Below are positions 8,356 through 16,199 of a DNA stretch of 64,000 bases, one piece after another. The position numbers and the translations under genes were made by a program. Every line of letters begins with the position of its first letter. Within the stretch, counting starts at the first letter, position 1. Where the stretch lies: NCBI GenBank assembly GCA_022071955.1, contig JAJVIM010000024.1:231493-295492 (forward strand). The letters are read 5' to 3'. This DNA comes from Anaerolineae bacterium (lineage in GTDB: Bacteria > Chloroflexota > Anaerolineae > 4572-78 > J111). The notes beneath the pieces are model-generated. The model worked only from the letters and a program-made list of their open reading frames with translations. It was not told the DNA's origin and did not search any database.

Positions 8356-9483
8356 TTGAAACTGGCTCTGGCTCACGATTGGCTTAACCAGATAGGCGGC
8401 GCGGAAAATGTGCTGGAAGAACTGGTGGCAATGTTTCCCGGTGCGCCGGTGTTTACCACCATCTACGGCCCGGCCCAGATGCCGCCGGCTTACCGCCAGT
8501 GGGACATCCGCGCGTCGTGGCTCAACCGCGCCCCGGCGGTGCATCGCCATCACCAGCCGTATTTGCCGCTCTATCCGGCGGCGGTGCGCAGCCTGGATTT
8601 GGCCGGGTTCGACGTGATCCTGTCGAACAAAAGCGGGTTCATCCACGGATTAAAACATTCGGCGGGGCAATTGCACATTTGCTACTGCTTGGCCCCCACC
8701 CGCTACGTGTGGACCTACGGCGAATACGCTCGCCGCGAAGGCTTTGGCCGCTGGCTCGGGGCGGTGATTGGGCCGGTGATTAACCGGCTGCGCCAGTGGG
8801 ACTACCGCGCGGCGCAACCCACGCCGCCCGCCGGCGGGCAGGGCGTCGATCACTTTATCGCCATTTCCAAAGATATTCAGCAGCGCATCAAAACCTACTA
8901 CAAGCGCGAGTCGGTGATTATTTACCCGCCGGTCAATACCGGCCGCTTTCAACCTGTTGACAATCCCGCTGGCGATTATTATCTGGTGGTGTCGCGGCTT
9001 ATCCCCTACAAACGCATCGATCTGGCGGTGCAGGCGTTTAGCCGGCTGAACAAGCGGCTGATTGTGGTGGGCGATGGCCGCGATCGGGCGCAACTTGAGT
9101 CGCTGGCCGGCCCCAGCGTTGAGTTCAAAGGGCGGCTGCCGTGGGATGAGGTGGTGGCGTTGATGGCCAACTGTCGCGCGTTTTTGTTTCCGGGCTTTGA
9201 GGATTTTGGCATCGCGCCGGTTGAGGCCCAGGCCGCCGGCCGGCCGGTTATCGCGCTGGCCAAAGGCGGGGCGCTCGATACGGTGCTCGACGGCGAAACC
9301 GGCCTGTTTTTCCACGAGCAGTCAGTGGAGGCGCTCATCGACGCGATTACGCAGTTTGAGCGGTTCTCGTTTGATCCCGCCGCCGCGCGGGCCAACGCCG
9401 AGCGCTTCAGCATCGGCCGGTTTCGGCGGGAGTTGGGCCAGTTTGTGGCCGAAAAGTGGGGGGAGTTCAACCGGTCAATTTGA
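8356..9483 (+). CDS. GT4-family glycosyltransferase
   Basis: This 375-residue retaining glycosyltransferase has a GT-B fold. The N-terminus (LALAHDWLNQIGGAENVLEEL) is the acceptor-side Rossmann start. The C-terminal donor half shows SRLIPYKRIDLAVQAF and the E-x7-E motif in GFEDFGIAPVEAQAAGRPVIA. It would add a sugar to a lipid-linked or cell-surface polysaccharide intermediate. A TTG start at 8356 is chosen because GGAG lies 6 bp upstream and it matches family N-termini; there is no ATG nearby. Its 3' end overlaps the convergent membrane-protein gene by 9 bp. The neighbouring EPS genes support a polysaccharide role. Confidence 0.88.
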   Translation: MKLALAHDWLNQIGGAENVLEELVAMFPGAPVFTTIYGPAQMPPAYRQWDIRASWLNRAPAVHRHHQPYLPLYPAAVRSLDLAGFDVILSNKSGFIHGLKHSAGQLHICYCLAPTRYVWTYGEYARREGFGRWLGAVIGPVINRLRQWDYRAAQPTPPAGGQGVDHFIAISKDIQQRIKTYYKRESVIIYPPVNTGRFQPVDNPAGDYYLVVSRLIPYKRIDLAVQAFSRLNKRLIVVGDGRDRAQLESLAGPSVEFKGRLPWDEVVALMANCRAFLFPGFEDFGIAPVEAQAAGRPVIALAKGGALDTVLDGETGLFFHEQSVEALIDAITQFERFSFDPAAARANAERFSIGRFRRELGQFVAEKWGEFNRSI

Positions 9484-10020
9484 GGCCGGGACAGTGTAAA
9501 CAATGTCGGTGTTGTGCCGAATCTGGAGGCCGGCGGCGGTTTGTTGCAGGCTGAACGCGGTCAGCGCGTCCGGGCTTAATTCGATAACCTGCCGGCACGG
9601 CCAGCCGTATTGATTGCACCGAAACAGCGCCGGGCGATGCTCCGGCCCTGACAGCACCCCAATGTAATAAATTGAGTCGTTAAACCGGGCCGATTGCAGC
9701 GTAAATGTTTCGCCGCTGTAGGGGGCCACCAGCGGGCCAAGCAGGGTTAGCGTGGCCAGCAGCACGCCCAGCCCCAGCCCGGCCAGCACGCCGACCAGCC
9801 CGGCTCGGGCCGGTTGGCCGGCAGCCTTGCGGCCAAGCTCAACCAGAAAGGCCAGCACCAGCAGGCCATACGGCAAAGCCAAAACCGCGGCAACACCATC
9901 CAGCCAGACCAGACTCCAGTAGGTTTGGCTGGCCACAAACCCGCCGGTCATCAGTGATAACCCAACTGCCCCCAGAAAAAGGTAAAGGGACCAATGCGGC
10001 TTTTTGAACAGGTAGTTCAT
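9475..10020 (-). CDS. hypothetical membrane protein
   Basis: No family was recognised for this 181-residue protein. It has three hydrophobic helices (about 12-30, 38-62 and 72-98), then an 80-residue extracytoplasmic-looking domain with two Cys (RCNQYGWPCRQ) that could form a disulfide. It has a good Shine-Dalgarno sequence (GGGGAG, 7 bp before the ATG), base composition like its neighbours, and a convergent 9-bp overlap with the glycosyltransferase. Probably real, function unknown. Confidence 0.7.
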   Translation of the reverse strand: MNYLFKKPHWSLYLFLGAVGLSLMTGGFVASQTYWSLVWLDGVAAVLALPYGLLVLAFLVELGRKAAGQPARAGLVGVLAGLGLGVLLATLTLLGPLVAPYSGETFTLQSARFNDSIYYIGVLSGPEHRPALFRCNQYGWPCRQVIELSPDALTAFSLQQTAAGLQIRHNTDIVYTVPASN

Positions 10021-10073
10021 TATATTTCTCCCCGGCGCAGTGTGTTAGGGCGTGTTGACTTTTGGTGCGATTG

Positions 10074-10172
10074 GTCATTCTGAGAAGCGTAGCGACGAAG
10101 AATCTCCAGTAACGTGGCCCCAATAAGCTGCAAATTGGAGACTCTTCGCTCCTGCTGGTCGCTCAGAGTGAC
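10074..10172 (-). repeat. 99-bp inverted-repeat element, copy 1
   Basis: The ends are GTCATTCTGAG and CTCAGAGTGAC (one mismatch). Internally it carries GAAGAATCTCCAGT and GGAGACTCTTCGC. Read on the minus strand it closely resembles the copy at 13974-14072, which has the same length. It is non-coding. Confidence 0.8.
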
Positions 10173-10268
10173 AGAATCCAAAATCTCAACAGAACCTAGT
10201 ATTCGCCGATTTTTAAAATTTATCGCAAAATGGGCTGACGGGCAAAGGCTGATAACTGGTTTTGAATT

Positions 10269-10296
10269 TTGAGCCTGTAAACATTTGGCTTATACT
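10269..10296 (+). promoter_or_regulatory. predicted sigma70-type promoter of EPS operon
   Basis: TTGAGC (10269-10274), a 16-bp spacer and TATACT (10291-10296), about 70 bp before the first Wzz-like gene. It lies in an otherwise A/T-rich stretch of the 346-bp gap 10021-10366, which also holds the 99-bp element. Confidence 0.5.
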
Positions 10297-10366
10297 TTAA
10301 GTTCGCAATTCCGCCAATCGCCGGATGTTTCTCGCGCGGCGGTGTGCTACACTGGAGAACGTTGAC

Positions 10367-11053
10367 TTGGAACTCAAACAGTACGCGCTGATTATCTGGA
10401 AACGAATCTGGATACCGCTGGCGTTGGTTGTGCTGGTGGGCGCGGTGAGCCTGCTCACGGCCAAAACGCCGCCGCCCACTTACAGCAGCAGCATGCGTTT
10501 TACGGTGGGAGTGGTGCCGCAGGAACTGCCCGACCAGTTCAGCTACGATAACTACTACGCCTGGCTGTCGTCCGAATATCTGGTGGATGATATGACCGGG
10601 CTGGTCAGCAGCCAGATGTTTGCCAGCGATGTGAACCGTCACCTGCAAGAGCAGGGCAGCGGCGTGCAAATTCCGCCGGGCAGCATTGGCGGGGTAACCA
10701 TCGGCGGCAAGCAGCACCGGATTTTGAGCCTGAACGTAACCTGGGGCAATCCCGATGAACTGGCTCAGATCACCCAGGCCATTGTAACCACGATGGAACA
10801 GGACAGCGGCCACTACCTGGCCCAGTTAGGCACCGCCGGGGCGATGATTCAGGTCATCGACACGCCCTCGCCACCGGGCCAAAATCCGCCCTCGCTCACC
10901 CAGCGGCTCGATGTGCCGGTGCGGTTGCTGCTGGCGCTGGTGGCCGGGCTGGCGCTGGCATTTCTGCTGGATTATCTGGACAGCAGCGTTCGCGGTAAAA
11001 GTGAACTCGAAGCGATGGGCATTGCGGTGCTGGCCGAAGTACCGAAGAAATAA
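10367..11053 (+). CDS. Wzz-type polysaccharide chain-length determinant protein (1)
   Basis: This 228-residue protein has two membrane helices, at about 14-32 and 183-205, flanking an extracytoplasmic domain with a Pro-rich segment (DTPSPPGQNPPS) just before the second helix, the usual Wzz/PCP layout. Such proteins control polymer length and export together with a CpsD-type kinase. A TTG start at 10367 is chosen (GGAG about 10 bp upstream), giving MELKQYALIIWKR; earlier frame positions lack a ribosome site. The short cytosolic tail ends LAEVPKK. It is the first gene of a Wzz-Wzz-CpsD-nucleotidyltransferase set. Confidence 0.82.
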   Translation: MELKQYALIIWKRIWIPLALVVLVGAVSLLTAKTPPPTYSSSMRFTVGVVPQELPDQFSYDNYYAWLSSEYLVDDMTGLVSSQMFASDVNRHLQEQGSGVQIPPGSIGGVTIGGKQHRILSLNVTWGNPDELAQITQAIVTTMEQDSGHYLAQLGTAGAMIQVIDTPSPPGQNPPSLTQRLDVPVRLLLALVAGLALAFLLDYLDSSVRGKSELEAMGIAVLAEVPKK

Positions 11054-11165
11054 TTATCAATTATCAATTACCAATTATCAATGAATAAATGACCAGTGAC
11101 AAATAGCCAGTCCGGATGATCAGTGGTGAGTGACCACTGGCGAGTAGTAAAAAGGATAGATTGAA
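11054..11165. repeat. micro-tandem word repeats (ATTATCA / AGTGAC)
   Basis: The tract has ATTATCA units repeated with one-base variants (11054-11083), then TGACCAGTGACAAATAGCCAG-like words with GAGTGACCACTGGCGAG. It is non-coding, between the two Wzz-like genes, and akin to tracts at 50679-50765 and 52060-52134. Confidence 0.7.
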
Positions 11166-11900
11166 ATGGAAATCAGTGATTATTTACGGATATTGCGCAA
11201 ACGGGGCTGGATCATCATTGTGGTGGCCCTGGTGGCTGCCGGCAGCGCCTACGCGTTCAGCAAAATGCAAACGCCCATTTACAGCGCCACGGTCAAATTG
11301 AGCGTCGTCCCGGCTCGCGCCACCGACTGGGGCTCCAGCAACAGCCTCAAAGATTTGCTCCGCAACTACGCCGAGAGTATTCGCACCCACACCATGGCTC
11401 AGGAAGTGATCAACCGCGCCCAGCTCGATATGGACACCAGCAGCTTTTTGGGCAAATTGTTTGTCAACCCCGATAGCTCAACCTTTACCCTGGCCCTGGA
11501 AGCCCGCGACCGTGATCCCGAAGTGGCAATGGGCATGGTTGATACGATGGCCCAGGTGTTTATTGAAGACCGCGACCAGTGGAATCAGCGCCAGGACAAA
11601 CGCGACCGCATCGACGTGACCATGCTCGACAGCGTGTACAATCTGGGCTACGAGCAGTACTCGCCGCAAACGCGTATCAATGTGCTGGCCGGGGCGCTTT
11701 TTGGCGCGCTGGTGGGGGTGCTGGTCATCTTCTTTTTGGAATGGCTGGAAATGGACATCATCCGCTCGGCCGGCGATGTTGAACGCGTGGTCAGTGTGCC
11801 GGTGCTCGGCTCAATTCCACCCGCAGCCGGCGATAAAACCGCAGCCGGCAGCGAGAAAAAAGGCCGCCAGTTGGTGCCCGGTTTGGGCGGCAGCCACTAA
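11166..11900 (+). CDS. Wzz/YveK-type chain-length determinant protein (2)
   Basis: This 244-residue protein starts MEISDYLRILRKRGW, the standard N-terminus of YveK/CapA adaptors. Membrane helices lie at about 15-32 and 175-197. The cytosolic tail after helix 2 (VERVVSVPVLGSIPP) resembles the region that activates the partner CpsD/YwqD ATPase. It differs from the preceding paralogue in lacking the Pro-rich motif before helix 2. Two such adaptors in one operon could form a mixed complex, or control two polymers (inference). Confidence 0.87.
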   Translation: MEISDYLRILRKRGWIIIVVALVAAGSAYAFSKMQTPIYSATVKLSVVPARATDWGSSNSLKDLLRNYAESIRTHTMAQEVINRAQLDMDTSSFLGKLFVNPDSSTFTLALEARDRDPEVAMGMVDTMAQVFIEDRDQWNQRQDKRDRIDVTMLDSVYNLGYEQYSPQTRINVLAGALFGALVGVLVIFFLEWLEMDIIRSAGDVERVVSVPVLGSIPPAAGDKTAAGSEKKGRQLVPGLGGSH

Positions 11901-11933
11901 TCAACCCGGAAAATCTATTTTTTGAGAGAAGCC

Positions 11934-12590
11934 ATGTCCCTAGACTCGCTCATTACCCTGTCTGATCCGCGCTCGGCGGCGGCCGAAGCCTACCGCACCC
12001 TGCGCACCAACCTTGAATTTTCCAGCGTCGATGCCAAACTGCACACGCTGCTCGTTACTTCATCGGCTCCCACCGATGAAAAAAGCATCACCGTGGCCAA
12101 CCTGGCCGTGGCCATGGCCGATGGCGACCGGCCGGTGATTCTGGTTGACGCCGATTTGCGGCGGCCGGCGCAGCACACCATATTTGGCCTGCCCAACGAG
12201 GCCGGCTTCACCAACCTGTTTAAAGATGAAGCGGCGCTCGCCAATCCGCCGCTGCAAGCTGTGCCCAACACCAGCCTCAAAGTGCTGCCCAGCGGGCCGC
12301 TGCCGCCGATTCCCGGCCAATTGCTGGCCTCGCAAAAAATTGGCGCGGTCATTGCCAAACTGGCCAGCCTGGCCGAAGTAGTGATTTTTGACGCTCCGCC
12401 GATTGTCACCGTTAACGATGCCTCGCTGCTGGCCTCTAATGTTGATGGCGTGCTGCTGGTGGTGCGAGCCGGCGGCACCAAACGCGACCACGTGAAGGCT
12501 GCCAAAGACCGCATCGAAAAAGTTAACGCCCGGTTGGTGGGCGCAGTGCTGACCAACGCCAAAATCGATTCATCGTTGCAGTACAGTTAG
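11934..12590 (+). CDS. CpsD/CapB-type BY-kinase-like P-loop ATPase with altered Walker A
   Basis: This 218-residue MinD-like protein has the Walker A' motif ILVDADLRRP (69-78), the Walker B motif VVIFDAPP (149-156) and the family motif GPLPPIPGQLL. The Walker A loop reads SSAPTDEKS (43-51) where BY-kinases normally have P-G-E-G-K-S/T, so both loop glycines are gone while Lys50 and Ser51 remain. The C-terminus (SSLQYS) has a single Tyr in place of a Tyr cluster. It may have weak or no kinase activity and act as a scaffold for the two Wzz-like adaptors (inference). The ATG at 11934 is preceded by GAGAGA; a TTG four codons earlier is possible. Confidence 0.82.
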   Translation: MSLDSLITLSDPRSAAAEAYRTLRTNLEFSSVDAKLHTLLVTSSAPTDEKSITVANLAVAMADGDRPVILVDADLRRPAQHTIFGLPNEAGFTNLFKDEAALANPPLQAVPNTSLKVLPSGPLPPIPGQLLASQKIGAVIAKLASLAEVVIFDAPPIVTVNDASLLASNVDGVLLVVRAGGTKRDHVKAAKDRIEKVNARLVGAVLTNAKIDSSLQYS

Positions 12591-12620
12591 CCAGGCCGGG
12601 GACGCATTGAGAAAAAATGC

Positions 12621-12645
12621 GTAGGGGCGGTTCGCGAACCGCCCC
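12621..12645. repeat. palindrome, copy 2 (GTAGGGGCGGTTCGC)
   Basis: GTAGGGGCGGTTCGCGAACC followed by GCCCC is a variant of the palindrome family at 6980 and 49621. The compensating C-to-G change on both arms (GGCGG/CCGCC against GGCGC/GCGCC) keeps the stem paired. Confidence 0.8.
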
Positions 12646-12664
12646 GGCCAGATACGAGTGAAAA

Positions 12665-12694
12665 AGGAGTCCAAAACTACAGTTTTGGACTCCT
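12665..12694. terminator. 14-bp perfect hairpin between cpsD-like and nucleotidyltransferase genes
   Basis: AGGAGTCCAAAACT pairs perfectly with AGTTTTGGACTCCT around a 2-nt centre. The plus side has no immediate T-run (GGTACAATTTTT). On the minus strand it is followed by T5. It may be a terminator, attenuator or repeat. Confidence 0.55.
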
Positions 12695-12778
12695 GGTACA
12701 ATTTTTCAGAGTTGGATTGGGAGTTTTCTGATCCCTAATTCCTGACTCCTGAATCCTATTTTCAACGGAGGGAAATTT

Positions 12779-13861
12779 ATGAAGGGGTTGATCTTGAGCG
12801 GCGGCAAAGGGACTCGCCTGTACCCGCTCACCTTTACCAGCGCCAAACAGTTAATTCCCGTAGCCAACAAACCTGTCCTGTTCCGCGTTATCGAGGCCAT
12901 CCGCGATGCCGGCATCACCGAAATTGGCATTGTGGTGGGCGACACCGCCGAAGAGATCAAACGGGCCGTGGGGCGCGGCGGGCAGTGGGGCGTGGAAATC
13001 ACCTACATTCCGCAGGATGCGCCGCTGGGGCTGGCCCACGCGGTCAAAATTTCGCATGATTTTCTGGGCGATGATCGCTTTGTGATGTTTTTGGGCGATA
13101 ACGTGATTCAGGGCGGCATCAGCCCGCTGATTGCCCAGTTTGCCAGCAGCCAGTACAACTCGCAGATTGTGCTCACCCGGGTTGACCAGCCGCAGCAATA
13201 CGGTGTGGCCGAACTGGGCGAAAATAATCGCATTATCCGCCTGATTGAAAAACCCAAAGAGCCGCCCAGCGATCTGGCGCTGGTGGGCATTTACATGTTC
13301 GACTCCCATATTTTTGAGGCGGTCAACGCCATCAACCCCAGTTGGCGAGGTGAGCTGGAAATTACCGACGCCATTCAATGGCTGGTCGACAACAAGTACA
13401 ACGTCTTCCCGTACATTCATCGCGGTTGGTGGATTGACACTGGCCGCCCCGGCGAAATGCTCGAAGCCAACAGCCTGGTGCTGGAAGAACTCACGCCCAA
13501 AATTGAGGGCTACGTTGATCGCGACAGCGAAGTAGACAGCCGCGTCACCATCGAAAAAGGAGCCGAAATTATCAACAGCGTGGTGCGCGGCCCGGCCATT
13601 ATCGGCCAGGATACCCGGCTGGTCAATGCCTACGTTGGCCCGTTCACCAGCATTTACCATCACTGTGTGGTTGAAAACGCCGAGATTTCGCGCTCCATCG
13701 TGCTGGAAAACAGCCAGATCCGCAACATCAACCGCCGCATCGAAGACAGCCTGATTGGCCGCAATGTGGTGCTGCACCGCTCGCCCATCCGGCCTCGCGC
13801 CTACAAATTTGTGTTGGGTGATTACTCCAACGTGGGGCTGCTGGGCCAGGGCGGCGATTGA
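12779..13861 (+). CDS. glucose-1-phosphate thymidylyltransferase, long form (StrD/RmlA-like)
   Basis: This 360-residue nucleotidyltransferase joins a sugar-1-phosphate to dTTP (or UTP), making an activated sugar such as dTDP-glucose. The N-terminal catalytic motif is LILSGGKGTRLYPLT, followed by SAKQLIPVANKPVL; FLGDNVIQGG and EKPKEPPSD are further family motifs. Residues from about 245 to the end form a left-handed beta-helix (isoleucine-patch hexapeptides such as ITIEKGAEIINSVVRGPAIIG), as in the long StrD-type enzymes. GGAGGG lies 6 bp before the ATG. It supplies the EPS pathway of the neighbouring genes. Confidence 0.88.
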   Translation: MKGLILSGGKGTRLYPLTFTSAKQLIPVANKPVLFRVIEAIRDAGITEIGIVVGDTAEEIKRAVGRGGQWGVEITYIPQDAPLGLAHAVKISHDFLGDDRFVMFLGDNVIQGGISPLIAQFASSQYNSQIVLTRVDQPQQYGVAELGENNRIIRLIEKPKEPPSDLALVGIYMFDSHIFEAVNAINPSWRGELEITDAIQWLVDNKYNVFPYIHRGWWIDTGRPGEMLEANSLVLEELTPKIEGYVDRDSEVDSRVTIEKGAEIINSVVRGPAIIGQDTRLVNAYVGPFTSIYHHCVVENAEISRSIVLENSQIRNINRRIEDSLIGRNVVLHRSPIRPRAYKFVLGDYSNVGLLGQGGD

Positions 13862-13945
13862 TTATCCCAAATTTATTTTGGGATAATTTGGGATAACTTG
13901 GGAAAAACACAGCGTCGCCGGTAATTGAGCCGGCGACGTTGTGTT
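13861..13945 (+). terminator. two consecutive hairpins after the EPS block
   Basis: Hairpin 1: ATTATCCCAAA with TTTGGGATAAT (13861-13887), starting on the stop codon. Hairpin 2: a 16-bp stem, AACACAGCGTCGCCGG (13906-13921) with its complement ending 13945, with one G-U pair. The T-run of hairpin 2 lies on the minus-strand side. Confidence 0.6.
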
Positions 13946-13973
13946 AACCTGAATTTGGAAAATTCATTGATTT

Positions 13974-14072
13974 GTCATTCTGAGCGACCGCAGGGAGCGA
14001 AGAATCTCCAGTTTCGAGCTGAATTTGGCGGTATTATCACAGATTCTTCGTCGCTTCGCTCCTCAGAATGAC
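13974..14072 (+). repeat. 99-bp inverted-repeat element, copy 2
   Basis: Perfect 11-bp ends GTCATTCTGAG and CTCAGAATGAC, with internal GCGAAGAATCTCCAGT and AGATTCTTCGTCGCTTCGC. It is the opposite-orientation partner of 10074-10172 and lies just after the EPS block. Confidence 0.82.
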
Positions 14073-14110
14073 CGTTGCCTGGAATTATCGAACTCAGGTG
14101 GGTACACTCG

Positions 14111-14608
14111 ATGGACGTGCAAATCATTCGCAGCAAAAAGCGAAAAAAAACCGTCAGCGCCCGGGTGGTGGATGGTGTGTTTGTGGTGCAGGCTCCGGCG
14201 GTTATGTCGCCGGGAGAACTCCAGCCCATCATCGATAAATTGCAGGAGCGCTGGCAGCGCCGGCAGCAAAAATCGGAGCTGGACGACGCTGCTCTGCAGC
14301 GCCGGGCGCAGGAGTTGAACCGGCAATATTTTGGCGGCAAACTCAAGTGGGAGTCGGTGCGGTGGGTGACCAACCAAAACAAAAGCCGCTACGGTAGCTG
14401 CACCCCCGCCGACGGCGCCATCCGGCTGTCGCACCGGGTGGCGGCGATGCCGGCTTTTGTGCGGGATTATGTGCTTGTCCACGAACTGGCGCATTTGCTG
14501 GAAGCCAATCACGGCCCCAAATTCTGGAAACTGGTTAACCGCTACCCCAAAACTGAGCGGGCGCGCGGTTATTTGATGGCGGTGGGGTTGGAAGAGGTGG
14601 GGGATTAA
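14111..14608 (+). CDS. YgjP-like zinc metallopeptidase domain protein (DUF45)
   Basis: This 165-residue cytosolic protein belongs to the DUF45/WLM-type metallopeptidases. The zinc motif is HELAH (124-128) with a further likely ligand at His134 in EANHGPKFW. The family motif SRYGSCTPADGAIRLSHR precedes it. The substrate is unknown; family members sit beside restriction or repair genes in many genomes, which is not the case here. The ATG at 14111 is chosen over an upstream TTG. The 3' end overlaps the convergent epimerase by 4 bp. Confidence 0.88.
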   Translation: MDVQIIRSKKRKKTVSARVVDGVFVVQAPAVMSPGELQPIIDKLQERWQRRQQKSELDDAALQRRAQELNRQYFGGKLKWESVRWVTNQNKSRYGSCTPADGAIRLSHRVAAMPAFVRDYVLVHELAHLLEANHGPKFWKLVNRYPKTERARGYLMAVGLEEVGD

Positions 14609-15528
14609 CTGAACTGCGGATCGAGCGATTTTAACCGCGTCAGCCCTTCGGCCAGCGCAATTTTAGCCTCAAAGCCCAGCAGTTCGCGGGCTTTTTTTGT
14701 GTCGGCCACCAGCGCCGAAACGCCCGCCGCCCCGCCCGGGTTAACAATGGTCTGCGCTTCTTTGCCGGTAACGTGTTCCAAAATGCTGATGAGCTGGCGA
14801 ATGCTGGTGCCGGTGCCGGTGCCAATGTTGATCACCTGCCGGTTGATGCCTTCGGCGGTAGCGGCGGCGGCCAGCGCCTGCACCACATCATCAACATAAA
14901 TAAAATCGCGGGTCTGTTGGCCTTCGCCGTAAATGATCACCGAACCTTTTTGCAGAATCTGGCGCAAAAATTGGGGGATGACCGGCGGATAAGTGGGCGG
15001 AATCGGTTGGCCCGGCCCGTAGGCGTTAAAAATACGCAGCGCCACCGTTTCAATATTCCAGATTTCGCCGATGGTGCGCACGTAGCTTTCGGCGGCCAGT
15101 TTGCTGGCCGCGTACGGCGAGTCCGGGTGAGGCAGCAGCGACTCATGCACCAGCGGTACGCCCTGTTCGCCGTACACCGCCCCCGACGACGCCAGCACGA
15201 CCCGTTTAATGCCGGCATCGCGCATGGCTTCCATAATGGCTACCGTGCCGCTCACATTGGTGCGGTTGTATTCCTTGGGGTACAACACCGATTCCGGCAC
15301 CGTAACGCGCGCCGCCAGGTGGTACACACAGTCAATTTTGTTGAGCAGCCGCCACACTTTGGGCTTGTCTTCCACGTCGCCGCGGGTAAAATTGACCGCC
15401 GGATCGAGCCGCGCCGCGTCGCCGGCGCTCAAATCATCGAGCACACGGACGCTGTGCCCCTGTTTAACCAGATAATTTGCCAGCGGCGCGCCCAAAAAAC
15501 CCGCCCCGCCTGTTACCAGAAATCGCAT
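14605..15528 (-). CDS. NAD-dependent sugar epimerase/dehydratase (GalE-like SDR)
   Basis: This 307-residue extended SDR has the NAD-binding GGAGFLG at 7-13, the Ser/Tyr/Lys catalytic set in ASSGAVYGE (113-121) and YAASK (Tyr139, Lys143), and a substrate-binding C-terminal part with FNAYGPGQ and TRDFIYVDDV. It interconverts nucleotide sugars, most plausibly UDP-glucose and UDP-galactose or a similar pair. Its location beside the EPS genes suggests precursor supply. It is separated by 15 bp from the phosphoribosyltransferase upstream on the same strand. Confidence 0.9.
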   Translation of the reverse strand: MRFLVTGGAGFLGAPLANYLVKQGHSVRVLDDLSAGDAARLDPAVNFTRGDVEDKPKVWRLLNKIDCVYHLAARVTVPESVLYPKEYNRTNVSGTVAIMEAMRDAGIKRVVLASSGAVYGEQGVPLVHESLLPHPDSPYAASKLAAESYVRTIGEIWNIETVALRIFNAYGPGQPIPPTYPPVIPQFLRQILQKGSVIIYGEGQQTRDFIYVDDVVQALAAAATAEGINRQVINIGTGTGTSIRQLISILEHVTGKEAQTIVNPGGAAGVSALVADTKKARELLGFEAKIALAEGLTRLKSLDPQFS

Positions 15529-15543
15529 TGGCCTGTCCTGTGG

Positions 15544-16026
15544 CTACGTGCCAACCGCGCCGCGTTCAACTTCCCAGGGGTAGATGATCCAATCATTGGT
15601 TTCAACGGCAAAAAAATCGGGTGACTGGTCCGGAAAACGTGAGCGCTGGGATTTGTAGTGAATCACCACCGAATAAGGCCGGCCGCCGGCCTGTTTAACC
15701 CGCTCGGTCACGTTCACCGCCTGTTTGCCGCGGTCCCAAATATCATCGACAATCAGCACGGTTTTGCCCCGCAGTGAGCTGTCGGCCGGGAACTGCATAA
15801 ACACCGGCCAATCCAGGTCGTGCTCCTCGTCCTCGTAAAAATCCACAGAAGCCACCAAAACCTGGGCAATGCCCAGCCGCTCGGCGATGATGGCCGCCGG
15901 CACAATGCCGCCGCGGGTAATGGCCAGCACCAAATCATAGTTGTAGGTCATCAATCGCGGAATGAGTTCGCCGATCAGCCGGTCAACATCATGCCAGGTC
16001 AGATAAATTTTGTCCACGTTTTCCAT
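15544..16026 (-). CDS. phosphoribosyltransferase (COG2236-type)
   Basis: This 160-residue type-I phosphoribosyltransferase has a PRPP-binding loop VLIVDDIWDRGKQ (90-102) and an earlier ITRGG loop (37-40). It resembles Gpt/xanthine-guanine-like enzymes of COG2236, so purine-base salvage is likely though the base is not certain. The ATG at 16026 (MENVDKIYLTWHDVDRL) is chosen over an open upstream start. It precedes the epimerase on the same strand by 15 bp. Confidence 0.85.
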   Translation of the reverse strand: MENVDKIYLTWHDVDRLIGELIPRLMTYNYDLVLAITRGGIVPAAIIAERLGIAQVLVASVDFYEDEEHDLDWPVFMQFPADSSLRGKTVLIVDDIWDRGKQAVNVTERVKQAGGRPYSVVIHYKSQRSRFPDQSPDFFAVETNDWIIYPWEVERGAVGT

Positions 16027-16078
16027 AGTTAACGCACCACCAACACTGTTTGTGAAGCCGCATTGTAACATAAATGAT

Positions 16079-16199
16079 GACGCGGGGCTAACGGATGTAC
16101 CCGGAATTTTGGAAATCTGGGTACACCAGGGGGGATTCGGGGGGATACCCCCCGCGCCCCCCAGTCTGTCCTGAAATTTCGAACAGACGCGGGGCTAAC
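16079..16199. repeat. element bounded by 14-bp direct repeats, with G/C palindrome
   Basis: GACGCGGGGCTAAC occurs at 16079-16092 and again at 16186-16199. Between them are a GTACCC/GGGTAC hairpin, a G-run/C-run palindrome (16129-16162) and a GTCTGT/ACAGAC hairpin (16164-16188). Read on the minus strand, the last two resemble the element at 17486-17543. It fills the gap between ComEA and the phosphoribosyltransferase. Confidence 0.75.
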
